NCBI GenBank assembly: GCA_963776375.1
Contig: CAVZMF010000003.1
Coordinates: 85,841-149,840, forward strand
Direction of reading: 5' to 3'
Source: PALSA-612 sp963776375
Lineage (GTDB): Bacteria > Actinomycetota > Thermoleophilia > Gaiellales > Gaiellaceae
Length of the DNA stretch: 64,000 bases
Shown: positions 43,354-52,003 of the stretch, one piece after another
How the letters are laid out: each line of letters starts with the position of its first letter
Position numbering within the stretch: position 1 is the stretch's first letter
The notes under the pieces: generated by a model
What the model was told of the DNA's origin: nothing
What the model saw: the letters and a program-made list of their open reading frames with translations, nothing else
Database searches by the model: none
Made by a program: the position numbers and the translations under genes

Positions 43354-44205
43354 TTGGTCCGGGTCGGGATCGTCAGCGCCGGTGCCATGGGCAGCGCGGT
43401 CGGGGGCGCGCTGCGCCACGGCGGCGCCGAAGTCGTGACGACGCTCGCCGGACGGAGCGAGCGCACGGCCCGGCTAGCCCGCGAGGCCGGGATCGAGTGC
43501 ATGGCGGATCTCGACACCGTCGTCGAGGCTGCCGACGTCGTGCTCTCGATCGGCCCGCCCGGAGAGGCCGAGGCGATCGCGCAGTCGATCGCCGAGGCGG
43601 CCGCCCACGGCACGGCGCGGCCCCTCGTCGCCGATCTGAACGCAGTCTCGCCCGCCACGGCCCGCCGGATCGACGCGGCTCTCCGAGAGGCGGGGCTCGA
43701 CCTCGTCGACGGCTCGATCTCCGGACCGCCGCCGCGTACGACGGGCTCGACCCGGATCTATCTCTCGGGCCCGCGGGCCGTCGAGGTGGCCGCGCTCCCG
43801 CTCGACGGCGTGGACGCAGTCGTGGTCGGCGACGAGGTCGGTACGGCCTCGGCTGTGAAGATGTGCACCGCGTCCGTCTACAAGGGCTCGGTGGCGCTGC
43901 TGACAGAGGCGCTCCTGACCGCTCGCGCCAACGGCGTGCTCGGCCACGTCCTGGACGACCTCGGCGAGCTTGCCGACGGCGCCGCGCGCTCGATCGCGCG
44001 CTCCGCGACCAAGTCCGGCCGGTACGTCGCGGAGATGCGCGAGATCGCGGCGACGCAGGCGGCTGCCGGGCTGACGCCGACGCTGTTCGAGGCGATGGCG
44101 ACCGTGTACGCCGACCAGGCATCGACCCCCGCGGGACGCGGGAGCCCCGAGGACGTTCCTCCCGACCCCCGGCTCGAGGCTGTTCTGGACGAGCTCGCTC
44201 CGTGA
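43354..44205 (+). CDS. NAD(P)-binding dehydrogenase with DUF1932-like C-terminal domain
   Basis: A 283-residue protein from TTG 43354. The N-terminal Rossmann domain (VRVGIVSAGAMGSAVGGALR) belongs to the 6-phosphogluconate/3-hydroxyisobutyrate dehydrogenase superfamily. The region DGSISGPPPRTTGSTRIYLS is the substrate-contact segment. The C-terminal helical part, with SAVKMCTASVYKGSVALLTE, matches the DUF1932-type companion domain. The family acts on hydroxyacids or related intermediates. The specific substrate is unknown. It overlaps the next frame (a pseudogene remnant) by GTGA. Confidence 0.8.
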   Translation: MVRVGIVSAGAMGSAVGGALRHGGAEVVTTLAGRSERTARLAREAGIECMADLDTVVEAADVVLSIGPPGEAEAIAQSIAEAAAHGTARPLVADLNAVSPATARRIDAALREAGLDLVDGSISGPPPRTTGSTRIYLSGPRAVEVAALPLDGVDAVVVGDEVGTASAVKMCTASVYKGSVALLTEALLTARANGVLGHVLDDLGELADGAARSIARSATKSGRYVAEMREIAATQAAAGLTPTLFEAMATVYADQASTPAGRGSPEDVPPDPRLEAVLDELAP

Positions 44206-44392
44206 GGGGCCCGAGGAGGGTCGTCGTCACCTCGATCGTGCGCATGGCCCGGCCGGACCAGGTCAGCGCCAACTACGCGTGCTCGATCTCGAGAGCGGGC
44301 CGGGTCGCCTTCGTCACGCCGGTCCCGGAGAGCGTCTGGCGCGCCGACGACCCGATTACGCCTTGTGGCTCGCCCAGCCGGACGGAGACTAG
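44202..44392 (+). pseudogene. Truncated, internally deleted copy of the following beta-propeller-like gene
   Basis: Starting at GTG 44202 (overlapping the previous stop), the first ~47 codons parallel the N-terminus of the next gene: RRVVVTSIVRMARPDQVSA versus RRVVVTSSIRWAWQSEVSA, then TPVPESVWRADDP versus APVPESEWRAVDP. Immediately after DDP, in another frame, the sequence reads YALWLAQPDGD and stop, matching the last residues (DDPYAFWLAQPDA) of the full gene. About 900 bp of the middle are therefore missing. This is the scar of a tandem duplicate that lost its centre, probably by recombination at the shared GACGACCCG. Confidence 0.75.
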
Positions 44393-44395
44393 ACC

Positions 44396-45448
44396 GTGCC
44401 CGAGCCGCCTCCACGTCGTGTTGTCGTCACGTCCAGCATTCGCTGGGCGTGGCAGAGCGAGGTGAGCGCGTTCTTCCGCGTCCTCGACCTCGAGCGCGGC
44501 GAGGTCACCTTCACGGCGCCGGTGCCGGAGAGCGAGTGGCGCGCCGTCGACCCGAACCCGCGCGGCGGACAGCGGGGAGCCCGGGGCGTCTCGGCGACGC
44601 GCGAGCGGCTCGTGATCGCGAACGCCGAGCGGCTGTTCGTCTTCGACACCTCCTGGCGGCTGCTCGCGCAGCTCACGCGCGGTCTGACGGCCGACATCCA
44701 CGAGGTGCTGGCCGACGACGACGGCGTCTGGGTGACTGCCGCCGGCACCGACCTCCTGCTCCGCCTCTCCTGGGACGGGGAGCTGGCCGACTGGTGGTCG
44801 TTCCGCGCCGACAGGAGGTTCATGAAGGAGCTCGGCTTCCGCCGGCGGCCGCCCCGGCTCGACCCCGACCTCGACCATCGCGATCCGGACGTCCGCACGA
44901 AAGTGGCGCCCTACGACACCGGGCACCTGAACGCCGTCGTGGCCTCGGGTGACGACCTGCTGATCTCGTTCGGGCGGATCCGGACGCTCGAAGAGCAGCC
45001 TCGAACGTCGGCGATCGTACGCCTGCCGCGTCACGGCCGCCGACGCCCATCCGTCGTTTTCCGGACGGACGCGGCCGACGTGCCGAATCACAACGTGGCG
45101 GAGGACGGCGACCTGCTCGTCTACAACGACAGCAACCGCAACTGCCTGGTCGCGTGGGACCGGCGGACGGGCGAGGAGCGCTCGGCGGTTCCGATCCCGG
45201 GCGATCCGCCGTTCGCCCGCGGGCTGCTGCGGATCGGCCCGAGCCTGTGGCTGGTCGGGAGCCAGCAGCCGGCCGCCGTCCACGCGATCGACCTCGATCG
45301 CGGAGCCGTCGTCGCGACCTACGAGCTCGGCGGCGCCGAGAACGAGACGGTGTTCGGCATCGAGGCGCTGCCCGACACGTTCGAGGATCCGCGCATGCCG
45401 GCGGGCGACGACCCGTACGCGTTCTGGCTGGCCCAGCCGGACGCGTAG
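44396..45448 (+). CDS. Probable beta-propeller protein of unknown function
   Basis: A 350-residue protein from GTG 44396, no signal peptide. A regular succession of beta-strand repeats is seen, each with small-residue turns: RLVIANAERLFVFDTSWRLL, DGVWVTAAGTDLLLRLSWDG, NAVVASGDDLLISFGRI, VAEDGDLLVYNDSNRNCLVA, and SLWLVGSQQPAAVHAIDLDR. This is typical of six- or seven-bladed propellers. The segment VPNHNVAEDGD could be an active-site or metal loop (His and Asn), as in some propeller hydrolases and sulfotransferase-like enzymes. Function unknown. A deleted duplicate sits directly upstream. Confidence 0.7.
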   Translation: MPEPPPRRVVVTSSIRWAWQSEVSAFFRVLDLERGEVTFTAPVPESEWRAVDPNPRGGQRGARGVSATRERLVIANAERLFVFDTSWRLLAQLTRGLTADIHEVLADDDGVWVTAAGTDLLLRLSWDGELADWWSFRADRRFMKELGFRRRPPRLDPDLDHRDPDVRTKVAPYDTGHLNAVVASGDDLLISFGRIRTLEEQPRTSAIVRLPRHGRRRPSVVFRTDAADVPNHNVAEDGDLLVYNDSNRNCLVAWDRRTGEERSAVPIPGDPPFARGLLRIGPSLWLVGSQQPAAVHAIDLDRGAVVATYELGGAENETVFGIEALPDTFEDPRMPAGDDPYAFWLAQPDA

Positions 45449-45453
45449 ACGCC

Positions 45454-46044
45454 CTACATCTCGCGGCGTCCGGCAAGCGCGCGGCCGAGCGTGACCTCGT
45501 CGGCGTACTCGAGATCGCTGCCGACGGGCAGGCCGCTGGCGAGGCGCGTGACACGGGCGCGCCCGCGCAGGCGGTCGGCGATGTAGCTCGCCGTCGCCTC
45601 TCCCGTCATCGTCGGGTTGGTCGCCAGGACGACCTCCTGGATGTGGTCGCGCTCGACGCGGCGCAGCAGCTCGTCGATCCGCAGGTTGCCGGGCTCGACG
45701 CCGTCGATCGGAGAGAGCGCGCCGCCGAGCACGTGGTAGAGGCCTCGGTACTCCGACGTGCGCTCGATGGAGATCAGGTCGGCGGGCTGCTCGACGACGC
45801 AGACGACCGCGCGGTCGCGGCGCGCGTCGAGGCAGATCGCGCAGACCTCGTCCTCGGTCAGGTTCCCGCACTCGCGGCAGAAGTGGACGCGCTCCTTCAC
45901 GTCCTCGATCGCATGGGCGAGCGCGAGCGCCTCGTCCTTGTCCGCCCGCAGCAGGTGGAACGCGAGCCGCTGCGCGGTGCGCGTACCGACGCCGGGAAGG
46001 CGCGTCAGCTGGGCGACGAGGTTGTCGACGGCCGGCGAGAGCAC
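45454..46044 (-). CDS. recR: Recombination mediator RecR
   Basis: A 196-residue protein from GTG 46044. It has the N-terminal helix-hairpin-helix (LPGVGTRTAQRLAFHLL) and the four-cysteine zinc finger in HFCRECGNLTEDEVCAICLD. The Toprim domain includes VCVVEQPADLISIERT and the segment YHVLGGALSPIDGVEP. RecR works with RecO and RecF to load RecA on gapped DNA. It is the last gene of the dnaX-ybaB-cupin-recR series. An unusual large inverted repeat separates it from the cupin gene. Confidence 0.95.
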   Translation of the reverse strand: MLSPAVDNLVAQLTRLPGVGTRTAQRLAFHLLRADKDEALALAHAIEDVKERVHFCRECGNLTEDEVCAICLDARRDRAVVCVVEQPADLISIERTSEYRGLYHVLGGALSPIDGVEPGNLRIDELLRRVERDHIQEVVLATNPTMTGEATASYIADRLRGRARVTRLASGLPVGSDLEYADEVTLGRALAGRREM

Positions 46045-46051
46045 GGCCTAT

Positions 46052-46214
46052 GAACTCGTCCCGGAGTGACGCTTCGTCTCCGGGGCGCGCTGGGTGGTGC
46101 AAGTCAAGGACGCAGAGAGCATTCGTATTCGGAGGATACGGATGCGACTGAGGACGCGGAATTGCGGCACCCAGCGCGTTCCGGAGACACAAGGCTTCCC
46201 TTCGAGACGAGTTC
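46052..46214. repeat. 163-bp imperfect palindrome between recR and cupin gene
   Basis: The two halves are inverted copies around a centre at 46,132-46,133. Matching blocks are GAACTCGTC 46052-46060 with GACGAGTTC 46206-46214; GTCTCCGG 46076-46083 with CCGGAGAC 46181-46188; CGCGCTGGGTG 46086-46096 with CACCCAGCGCG 46168-46178; and an inner GCATTCGTATTC with GATACGGATGC (46119-46145). It fills the gap exactly, ending on the cupin stop codon. Transcribed, it would fold into one long hairpin. It could be a MITE-like mobile repeat or an RNase III-type processing site. Confidence 0.8.
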
Positions 46215-46621
46215 TAAACCAGGTACTGCTGCCAGTCCTCCGGGACGCCCTCGGGGCCCCAATTGGTCTCGCCATCCGCGGCGCGGAGCGCGATGTGACA
46301 GATCGGCCCGTCCTCGGTCGCGCCGTGCATGTGCACGACCCGCCCGGGGACGACGACGATGCTCCCCTCCGGCAGGAGCTGCCGCTCCTCGCCGGCGAGC
46401 CAGACGAAGCCGCTGCCGTGGACGACGTGGAGGATCTGCTCGCTCGGATGCGTGTGCGGCCGGGTATGTGCACCCGCGTCGAAGTGGACGGCGAGCATCT
46501 CGACCTTCGTCGCGCCGCCCGCCTGGGCCAGGTTCTGGATCTGCACCCGGCCCGTGAAGTTCTCCGGATTGGGCGGCGGGCCCGCGTTGGACTCGTCGAC
46601 TCGCTGGAGCTCGAGCATCAC
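46214..46621 (-). CDS. Small cupin-fold protein
   Basis: A 135-residue protein from ATG 46621. Cupin motif 1 is visible as HTRPHTHPSEQILHVVHGSG (the metal ligands H, H, E, in G(X)5HXH(X)3,4E(X)6G form). Motif 2 is PGRVVHMHG with the fourth ligand histidine. A single cupin domain of this size binds a metal and often acts as an enzyme or sensor for small molecules. It overlaps the ybaB stop by ATGA. That places it inside the widely conserved dnaX-ybaB-recR set, which usually has no gene here. The function is unknown. Confidence 0.85.
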   Translation of the reverse strand: MMLELQRVDESNAGPPPNPENFTGRVQIQNLAQAGGATKVEMLAVHFDAGAHTRPHTHPSEQILHVVHGSGFVWLAGEERQLLPEGSIVVVPGRVVHMHGATEDGPICHIALRAADGETNWGPEGVPEDWQQYLV

Positions 46622-46974
46622 ATTCCGGGGAGGCCGAGGCCGCCGAGATCCATGCCGCCCAGATCCATGCCGCCCAGTCCAGTCGCCGCACCCATCTTCG
46701 ATTGCGCGAGCGCCTGCGCCGAGCGCAGCGCCTCGTTCACGGCCGCGAGCACCATGTCCTCGAGCAGCTCCGGGTCGTCGGGGTCGACGGCCTTCGGGTC
46801 GATCTTGATCTCGCTGATCTCACCCGCGCCTGTCGCCTTCACCGTGACCATGCCGCCCCCCGCCGACGCCTCGACGGTCTCGTTCGCGAGCTCGTCCTGC
46901 ACGCGGGCCATCTGCTCCTGCATCTGCTGCGCCTGCTGGATCAGCTTGTTCATGTCGAAGCCGCCCTTGGCCAT
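46618..46974 (-). CDS. YbaB/EbfC family nucleoid-associated protein
   Basis: A 118-residue protein from ATG 46974. The family core is clear: NKLIQQAQQMQEQMARVQDE, then VTVKATGAGEISEIKIDPKA and DMVLAAVNEALRSAQALAQS. The C-terminal tail carries repeated GGMDLGG units (GLGGMDLGGMDLGGLGLPGM). The family forms dimers that bind DNA and often is encoded next to dnaX and recR, as here. The start codon follows directly after the dnaX stop. Confidence 0.93.
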   Translation of the reverse strand: MAKGGFDMNKLIQQAQQMQEQMARVQDELANETVEASAGGGMVTVKATGAGEISEIKIDPKAVDPDDPELLEDMVLAAVNEALRSAQALAQSKMGAATGLGGMDLGGMDLGGLGLPGM

Positions 46975-48681
46975 CTACTCGTCCACCTCTCTCGCGTCGA
47001 AGGTCTCCTTGAACAGTGCGACCAGGTCCTCCTCGGACGCTGCGCCCTGCGGCTCGTCCGCTTCGTCGTGCTCGCGCTTGTCGCCGAGCACGAACAGGAC
47101 GTCGAGCTTCCGGCCGGTTACCTGGTAGAGCGCCTCGCGGAGGACGGTCGCGTTCTTCGGGTCCTCGGCGAGGCGCCGGTGGAACTCGGCCTCGGCGGGG
47201 AACTCGAGCGTCAGCTCGTCGTCGGCGAGCGCCACCGGCCGCGCCTCGCGCAGCACCGACTCGGCCGGGATCGACCGCTCCTGCACCGCGGGCAGCACCG
47301 AGCGCTGCCAGGCCTCCTGCAGCTGCTCGAACTCGAGCGACGGCGGCTGGGGCGCCGGCTCGGGCGCGGACGCCGGCTCGGGCTCGGGCACGGTCTGCGG
47401 CTCGTCGCGTGACACTTCGGCTACAGGGACTGTTCGCCTTGCCGCGGCGCCCGCGGCATCGGCGACGTCGTCGCGGGAAGAAACCTTGGCCCGCGACGAC
47501 TCTCCCCCGACATGGCCGGTTGCGGCACGGCTCGGGGGGACATGGCCGCGCTGCTCGACCAGCTCGAGCCGGTACGCGAGCGACTCATGCGAAAGGTCGG
47601 CGCCGGGCCGCGTCACCTTCACGAGCGCGAGCTCGAGCGGCAGCCGCGGATCGCCGCCCTGGCGCATGTCCTCGACGGCCACTGCCAGCAGGTCGCAGAG
47701 CCGCAGAACGGTCGCCTCCGGAAGCTGGTTGGCCTGTGCGAGCAGCTTCTCGCGCGCCTCCTCGGTGACCGGGATCGTCTCCGGCACCGCGCCGAGGTGC
47801 TGCACGAGCAGCAGGTGGCGTAGGTGCTGGAGGAGGTCGTTGACGAGCCGGCCGATGTCCTGGCCTTGCTCCGAGAGCTGCTCGACGAACGTGAGCGCAC
47901 CGGCCGTGTCGTGGTCGATGACGAGATCGCAGAGCTGGAACAGCGACTCCTCGTCGACGGCGCCGAGGAGCTGCAGGACCGACTGCACGGTCAGCTCCCC
48001 GCCCGTCGCAGCCGCGAGCTGGTCGAGCAGCGACACGGCGTCCCGGAAACTGCCCTTCGCCGCGCGGGCGATCTGCGACAGCGCCGCCTCCGGCGCCTGG
48101 AAACCCTCGCCCTCGGTCACGCGGCCCAGCACCTTGACCAGGTCCTCGAAGCGCGGACGCGCGAACGAGAACGTCTGGCAGCGCGAGCGCACGGTCGGGA
48201 TCACCTTCTGCAGCTCGGTCGTGCAGAACACGAACAGCAGGTGAGGCGGCGGCTCCTCGATCAGCTTCAGCAGCGCGTTCCAGGCCGCGTCCGTGAGCTG
48301 GTGCGCCTCGTCGAGGATGTAGACCTTGTAGCGCCCCTCGACCGGCTGCAGGACGACGCGCTCCCGGATCTCGCGGATGTCGTCGATCCCGCGCTGCGAC
48401 GCCGCGTCCATCTCGACGACGTCGAGCGACGTGCCGTTGGAGATCGCGACACACGCGTGGCAGGTGTTGTCGGGCGTCGTCGTCGGCCCCTGCGCGCAGT
48501 TGACGCTCTTGGCGAGGATGCGCGCCATCGACGTCTTCCCCGTGCCGCGGGGCCCGGCGAACAGGTACGCCTGCCGCAGCTGGTCGTTCGCGATCGCGTT
48601 TCGTAGCGTCCGCACGACCGGCTCCTGCCCGACGACGTCGTCGAAGGTCTGAGGCCGGTACTTGCGGTAGAGAGCCGCCAC
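46975..48681 (-). CDS. dnaX: DNA polymerase III subunits gamma/tau
   Basis: I start at GTG 48681 (VAALYRKYRPQTFDDVVGQE), 568 residues; TTG 48693 is possible and the frame extends further without family similarity. The AAA+ clamp-loader motifs are present: Walker A GPRGTGKTSMARILA, a zinc module of four cysteines in NCAQGPTTTPDNTCHACVAI, Walker B/DEAH in YKVYILDEAHQLTD, and a sensor 1 segment LLFVFCTTELQKV. Domain III and a Pro/Glu-rich linker (VPEPEPASAPEPAPQPP) follow, then a C-terminal tau-like domain. It loads the beta clamp and couples polymerase to helicase. Confidence 0.95.
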   Translation of the reverse strand: MAALYRKYRPQTFDDVVGQEPVVRTLRNAIANDQLRQAYLFAGPRGTGKTSMARILAKSVNCAQGPTTTPDNTCHACVAISNGTSLDVVEMDAASQRGIDDIREIRERVVLQPVEGRYKVYILDEAHQLTDAAWNALLKLIEEPPPHLLFVFCTTELQKVIPTVRSRCQTFSFARPRFEDLVKVLGRVTEGEGFQAPEAALSQIARAAKGSFRDAVSLLDQLAAATGGELTVQSVLQLLGAVDEESLFQLCDLVIDHDTAGALTFVEQLSEQGQDIGRLVNDLLQHLRHLLLVQHLGAVPETIPVTEEAREKLLAQANQLPEATVLRLCDLLAVAVEDMRQGGDPRLPLELALVKVTRPGADLSHESLAYRLELVEQRGHVPPSRAATGHVGGESSRAKVSSRDDVADAAGAAARRTVPVAEVSRDEPQTVPEPEPASAPEPAPQPPSLEFEQLQEAWQRSVLPAVQERSIPAESVLREARPVALADDELTLEFPAEAEFHRRLAEDPKNATVLREALYQVTGRKLDVLFVLGDKREHDEADEPQGAASEEDLVALFKETFDAREVDE

Positions 48682-48720
48682 GAGTCGATTCAAGCAGATC
48701 GGGTGTAGCGTGACGCCGGC

Positions 48721-49472
48721 GTGGAATCCGGCGGCTGGGAGATCACGCTGGTCGACAACGGGATCGTTCCGATCGATGGCAAGTACATGGGCCCGCCGGG
48801 GACGTTCACCGAGACCTATGTAGGCCCCGTGAACTTGGTCGTCCTCCGAGGCCACGGCCTGACTGTGCTAGTCGATTCCGGCTCCGGGCCGCTCGATCGC
48901 GATCTGGCCGGGCTCGACTGCGTTGCCGATCGACGTCGAACCCGACGTCCTGATCGCGACGCACCTCGACTTGGACCACTCCGGCGGCTTCGTGACGGGC
49001 ACGTGGCCCGATCGGCTCGAGCCGGCATTCCCGGGCAAGAGCGTTCTCGTACCGGCGGAGTGCCGCCGCGGACGCTCGGGCGGAGGCTCTCCCGGAAACC
49101 CGGCACCGCCGCCCGTCATCGCTGCGCTCGACGCTGCCGGTCTTGTCGAGGAGTACGGCGATGGCCACGAGCCCGCACCCGGGTCTCCGGCTGCGCGCGG
49201 CGCCGGGGCATCGCACCGGTCACTCGATCGTCGAGGTCGGCGATTCGTTCGTCCTCGCGGCAGACGCGTTCCACCATCCCCTCCACGTCGAACATCCCGA
49301 ATGGGACACGCAGTCCGACTCGGATCCCGAGACTCGGCCTCGAGACCAGGCGTGCGACTGCTCGCCGAGTGGGCCGATACCGGACGCGACGCTCGTCGTC
49401 TCGCACATCGCCGGGTCCGGTCGGATCGAGCGCGCCGGCGGCGGCTACCGCTGGGTCCCGGTCGACGAATAG
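48721..49472 (+). CDS. Metallo-beta-lactamase-fold hydrolase, two frameshifts
   Basis: From GTG 48721 (ESGGWEITLVDNGIVPIDGK). The metal-binding HxHxDH-type motif is seen after a first shift near 48,918: THLDLDHSGG, in which the first histidine is followed by L-D-L-D-H. A second shift occurs near 49,175. The continuation RAAPGHRTGHSIVEVGDSFV contains the downstream H residues (PGHRTGH), and VLAADAFHHPLHVEHPEWDT the bridging aspartate and histidine. About 250 residues in all, like N-acyl-homoserine lactonase or other small MBL hydrolases. The first motif has Asp in place of the second His. Either the gene is decaying or the two shifts are errors. Confidence 0.65.
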
Positions 49473-49520
49473 CCCGGTCGCGCGGACGCGCCGTCGAAGG
49501 GAATCGTCCGGGCGGCGCCT

Positions 49521-49640
49521 GCGCTGCCGGGCTCGGGTCAGGCGGTTCCGCGGCACCTGGGGGACACTCCTTAGCGCTGCTTCCTTCCGGACCTGACGCG
49601 GTTCGAAGGCTCCCAGTGCGCGGGACCTGACCGTCAGCGC
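49521..49640 (-). ncRNA. ffs: Small bacterial signal recognition particle RNA
   Basis: On the minus strand the SRP apical motif is unmistakable: GTCAGGTCCGGAAGGAAGCAGC (positions about 49,578-49,600), with the GGAAG tetraloop region. Stem-forming pieces around it match outwards: GGGA..CCTT with AAGG..TCCC, CACTGGG with CCCAGGTG, CCGCG with CGCGG, and GGTCAGG (49626-49632) with CCTGACC (49536-49542). The outermost pairing GCGCTG/CAGCGC sets the ends I give. The palindrome CCCGCTATAGCGGG (49694-49707) upstream could contain a -10 box. The RNA targets ribosomes making membrane proteins. Its neighbourhood near dnaX is seen in other bacteria. Confidence 0.92.
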
Positions 49641-49799
49641 CCGCGTCGCGGGCCCAGGCCCCGTTCGATTCCGCCCCTCGGGCGGTGTTCGGCCCCGCTA
49701 TAGCGGGTTGCGGGTTCAGGGAACCGCTAGCTCCCCGCCTAGCGCGACCGGGCCCCGCGATGGTAGCGGCTGCCCTCCCGCTTTCGTAGATTCCCGAGC

Positions 49800-51859
49800 A
49801 TGAGCGCCTATCCGCACCTCTTCAGCCCGCTGCAGATCGGGAACGTCACCGTGCGCAACCGGATCATGCAGACGGCCCACGTCAAGCTCTTCGCCTACAA
49901 CGCCGTCGACTCCGAGCGCAACGTCGCCTACCAGGCCGCAAGAGCGAAGGGCGGCGCCGGGCTCCTCATTACGGGCAACCGCGTCGTCCATCCGACATCG
50001 ACCACCGGCTTCCCGCGCGTCGCCTGGGCGTACCGCCCCGAGGCGCTCGAGGCCGACCGGCGGCTCACCGCCGCGGTGCACGAGCACGGGGCGGTCATCT
50101 TCGCCCAGCTCAACCACTTCGGCCTCAACGCCTCGAGCGACTCGGCCGACGACTACCGCGTCCTCTGGGGCCCCTCGGCCGTGAAGTCGCCTGCGTACGG
50201 CGAGACCCCGAAGGCCATGGAGCTCGAGGACATCAGCGAGGTCGTGGACTGGTGGGGCCACTCGGCCGAGCTCACTCGTGAAGGCGGTTTCGACGGCACC
50301 GAGGTGCACATCTCGCACAGCTACCTGCTGCACCAGTTCCTGTCGCCGCTCTACAACAAGCGCGAGGACGAGTACGGCGGCTCGTTCGAGAACCGGCTCC
50401 GCTTCGCCCGCGAGGTGATCGAGGAGGTGCGGCGCCGCGCGGGGGACGACTGGGTCGTCGGCGTGCGCATCAGCCTCACCGACTTCATCCCCGGCGCGCT
50501 CGACATCGAGGACGCGGTCCAGGCCGCGCAGGCGCTCGAGGCCGACGGCCGCATCGACTTCGTCAACGTCACCGCGGCCGGCTACCACAACATCTTCAAG
50601 GCGATCGAGCCCTCGGACGTCCCCGACGGCTACCTCGTCGACCTGACAGCGCAGGTCAAGGCCGCAGTCCGCCTGCCGGTCTTCACCGTCGGCGGGATCA
50701 AGGACGCGGCCCTCGCAGAGGAGATCCTGGCCGCCGGCAAGGCAGACATGGTCGCGATGACGCGGGCGCAGATCGCCGACCCGGAGTTCGCGAACAAGGT
50801 GCAGGAGGGCAGGGAGAACGAGATCGTCCACTGCATCCGCGGCAACCAGGGCTGCATCGGCCGGGTCTTCAAGGGCCTGCCGATCGCCTGCACGGTCAAT
50901 CCCGGCGCCGGGCGCGAACGGCGCTTCGGCCCGGGGACGCTCGTGCCGGCGGATCCGCCCGGCCGCTGGCTCGTCGCCGGCGGCGGGCCGGCGGGGATGA
51001 AGGCCGCCTCTGTGCTCGCCGAGCGCGGGCATGTCGTCACGCTCGTCGAGGCGGGGAACAGCTCGGCGGCCAGGTGAACCTGATCCTGCGCACGCCCGGT
51101 CGCGACGAGTTCGGCTGGATCGTCCGCGACTTCGAGTCCCGGCTCGACCGTCTCGGCGTCGACGTCCGGCTGGGCACGGAGGCGACGGTCGAGCTCGTCC
51201 GCGAGCTCGCGCCCGACGGCGTCGTCGTCGCCACGGGCGCGTTGCCGTCGCGCACCGGTTTCTCGAGCGTCAACCCGCTCGTCGAGCGGCTTCCCGGAGT
51301 CGACCAGGACAACGTGCTGACGGTCTGGGACGTGCTGCTCGAGTCGCGTGCGATTGGCAAGCGCGTGCTCGTGCTCGACGACGACGGCAGCCGCGCCGTG
51401 GCCGGGGTGACAGAGGTGCTCCTCGACCGCGGCTCCGAGGTCGAGCTCGTCAGCCGCTGGCCGACGCTCTTCCCCGGCACGCTCACCACACTGGACATGG
51501 CCCACCTGTACGGGCGGCTGCTCGGCAAGGGCCTCGCGTACCGCCTGAACGCGTGGGCCGGCGCGATCGAGGGCGATCGTGTGACGATCTTCAACCTCTA
51601 CACCGGAGCGTCCGAGACGATCGACGGCGTCGACACCGTCGTCCTCGCCACCGGTGCGAAGGCGAACGACGAGCTGTACCTGGCCCTGAAGGACGAGGTC
51701 GCAAACGTCCACCGCATCGGCGACTGCCTCGCCCCCCGCAAGCTCGACCACGCGATCTACGAGGGCGAGCTCGCCGGCCGCGAGCTGTTCTCGCCCGAGG
51801 AGCGCTACATCTACGAGGGCGAACTCGAGCGCCTCGAGGAGATCGCCGTCGAGACGTAG
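49800..51859 (+). CDS. FadH/Old Yellow Enzyme-type NADH:flavin oxidoreductase, one frameshift, one cluster cysteine missing
   Basis: About 687 residues from ATG 49800. The N-terminal TIM barrel binds FMN (LFSPLQIGNVTVRNRIMQTA, HFGLNASSD, the catalytic region HISHSYLLHQFLSPLYNKRE). A 4Fe-4S region follows: HCIRGNQGCIGRVFK and ACTVNPG. In FadH-like enzymes this is C-x2-C-x3-C-x11-C; here the second cysteine is glycine. Near 51,055 the frame shifts (one G missing from a run). Then comes the FAD/NAD domain (LVAGGGPAGMKAASVLAERG, LGGQVNLILRTPGRDE, VVLATGAKANDELYL, HRIGDCLAPRKLDHAIYEG). Related proteins reduce 2,4-dienoyl-CoA or other enones. Confidence 0.85.
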
Positions 51860-51879
51860 CCGCTATCGTCATTGCGCTG

Positions 51880-51951
51880 GGGCGCGTAGCTCAGCGGGAG
51901 AGCGCCCGCTTCACACGCGGGAGGTCGCTGGTTCGATCCCAGCCGCGCCCA
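51880..51951 (+). tRNA. tRNA-Val (anticodon CAC)
   Basis: A complete cloverleaf: acceptor GGGCGCG/CGCGCCC with discriminator A, D-arm GCTCAGCGGGAGAGC, anticodon stem-loop CCCGC-TTCACAC-GCGGG with anticodon CAC, T-arm CTGG-TTCGATC-CCAG. The CCA end is not encoded. Its 3' part is duplicated at 55,501-55,543, marking it as the integration target of a genomic island. Confidence 0.95.
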
Positions 51952-51952
51952 T
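51910..51952 (+). repeat. Attachment site (attL) inside tRNA-Val 3' end
   Basis: 43 bp, from the anticodon loop (TTCACACGCGG...) to the base after the discriminator (...CCGCGCCCAT), identical to 55,501-55,543. Duplication of a tRNA 3' end in direct orientation is the hallmark of integrase-mediated insertion. The tRNA remains intact because the incoming element restores its end. Confidence 0.85.
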
Positions 51953-52003
51953 CGCTCAACCAAGCCGTTTCTCGCCCTCCAGAGCCTCGCGCGTGGAGGC
52001 CGA

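Noticed and set aside
49672..49690. GTTCGATTCC as a tRNA T-loop near the SRP RNA
   Set aside because: No matching acceptor or anticodon stems could be drawn around it.
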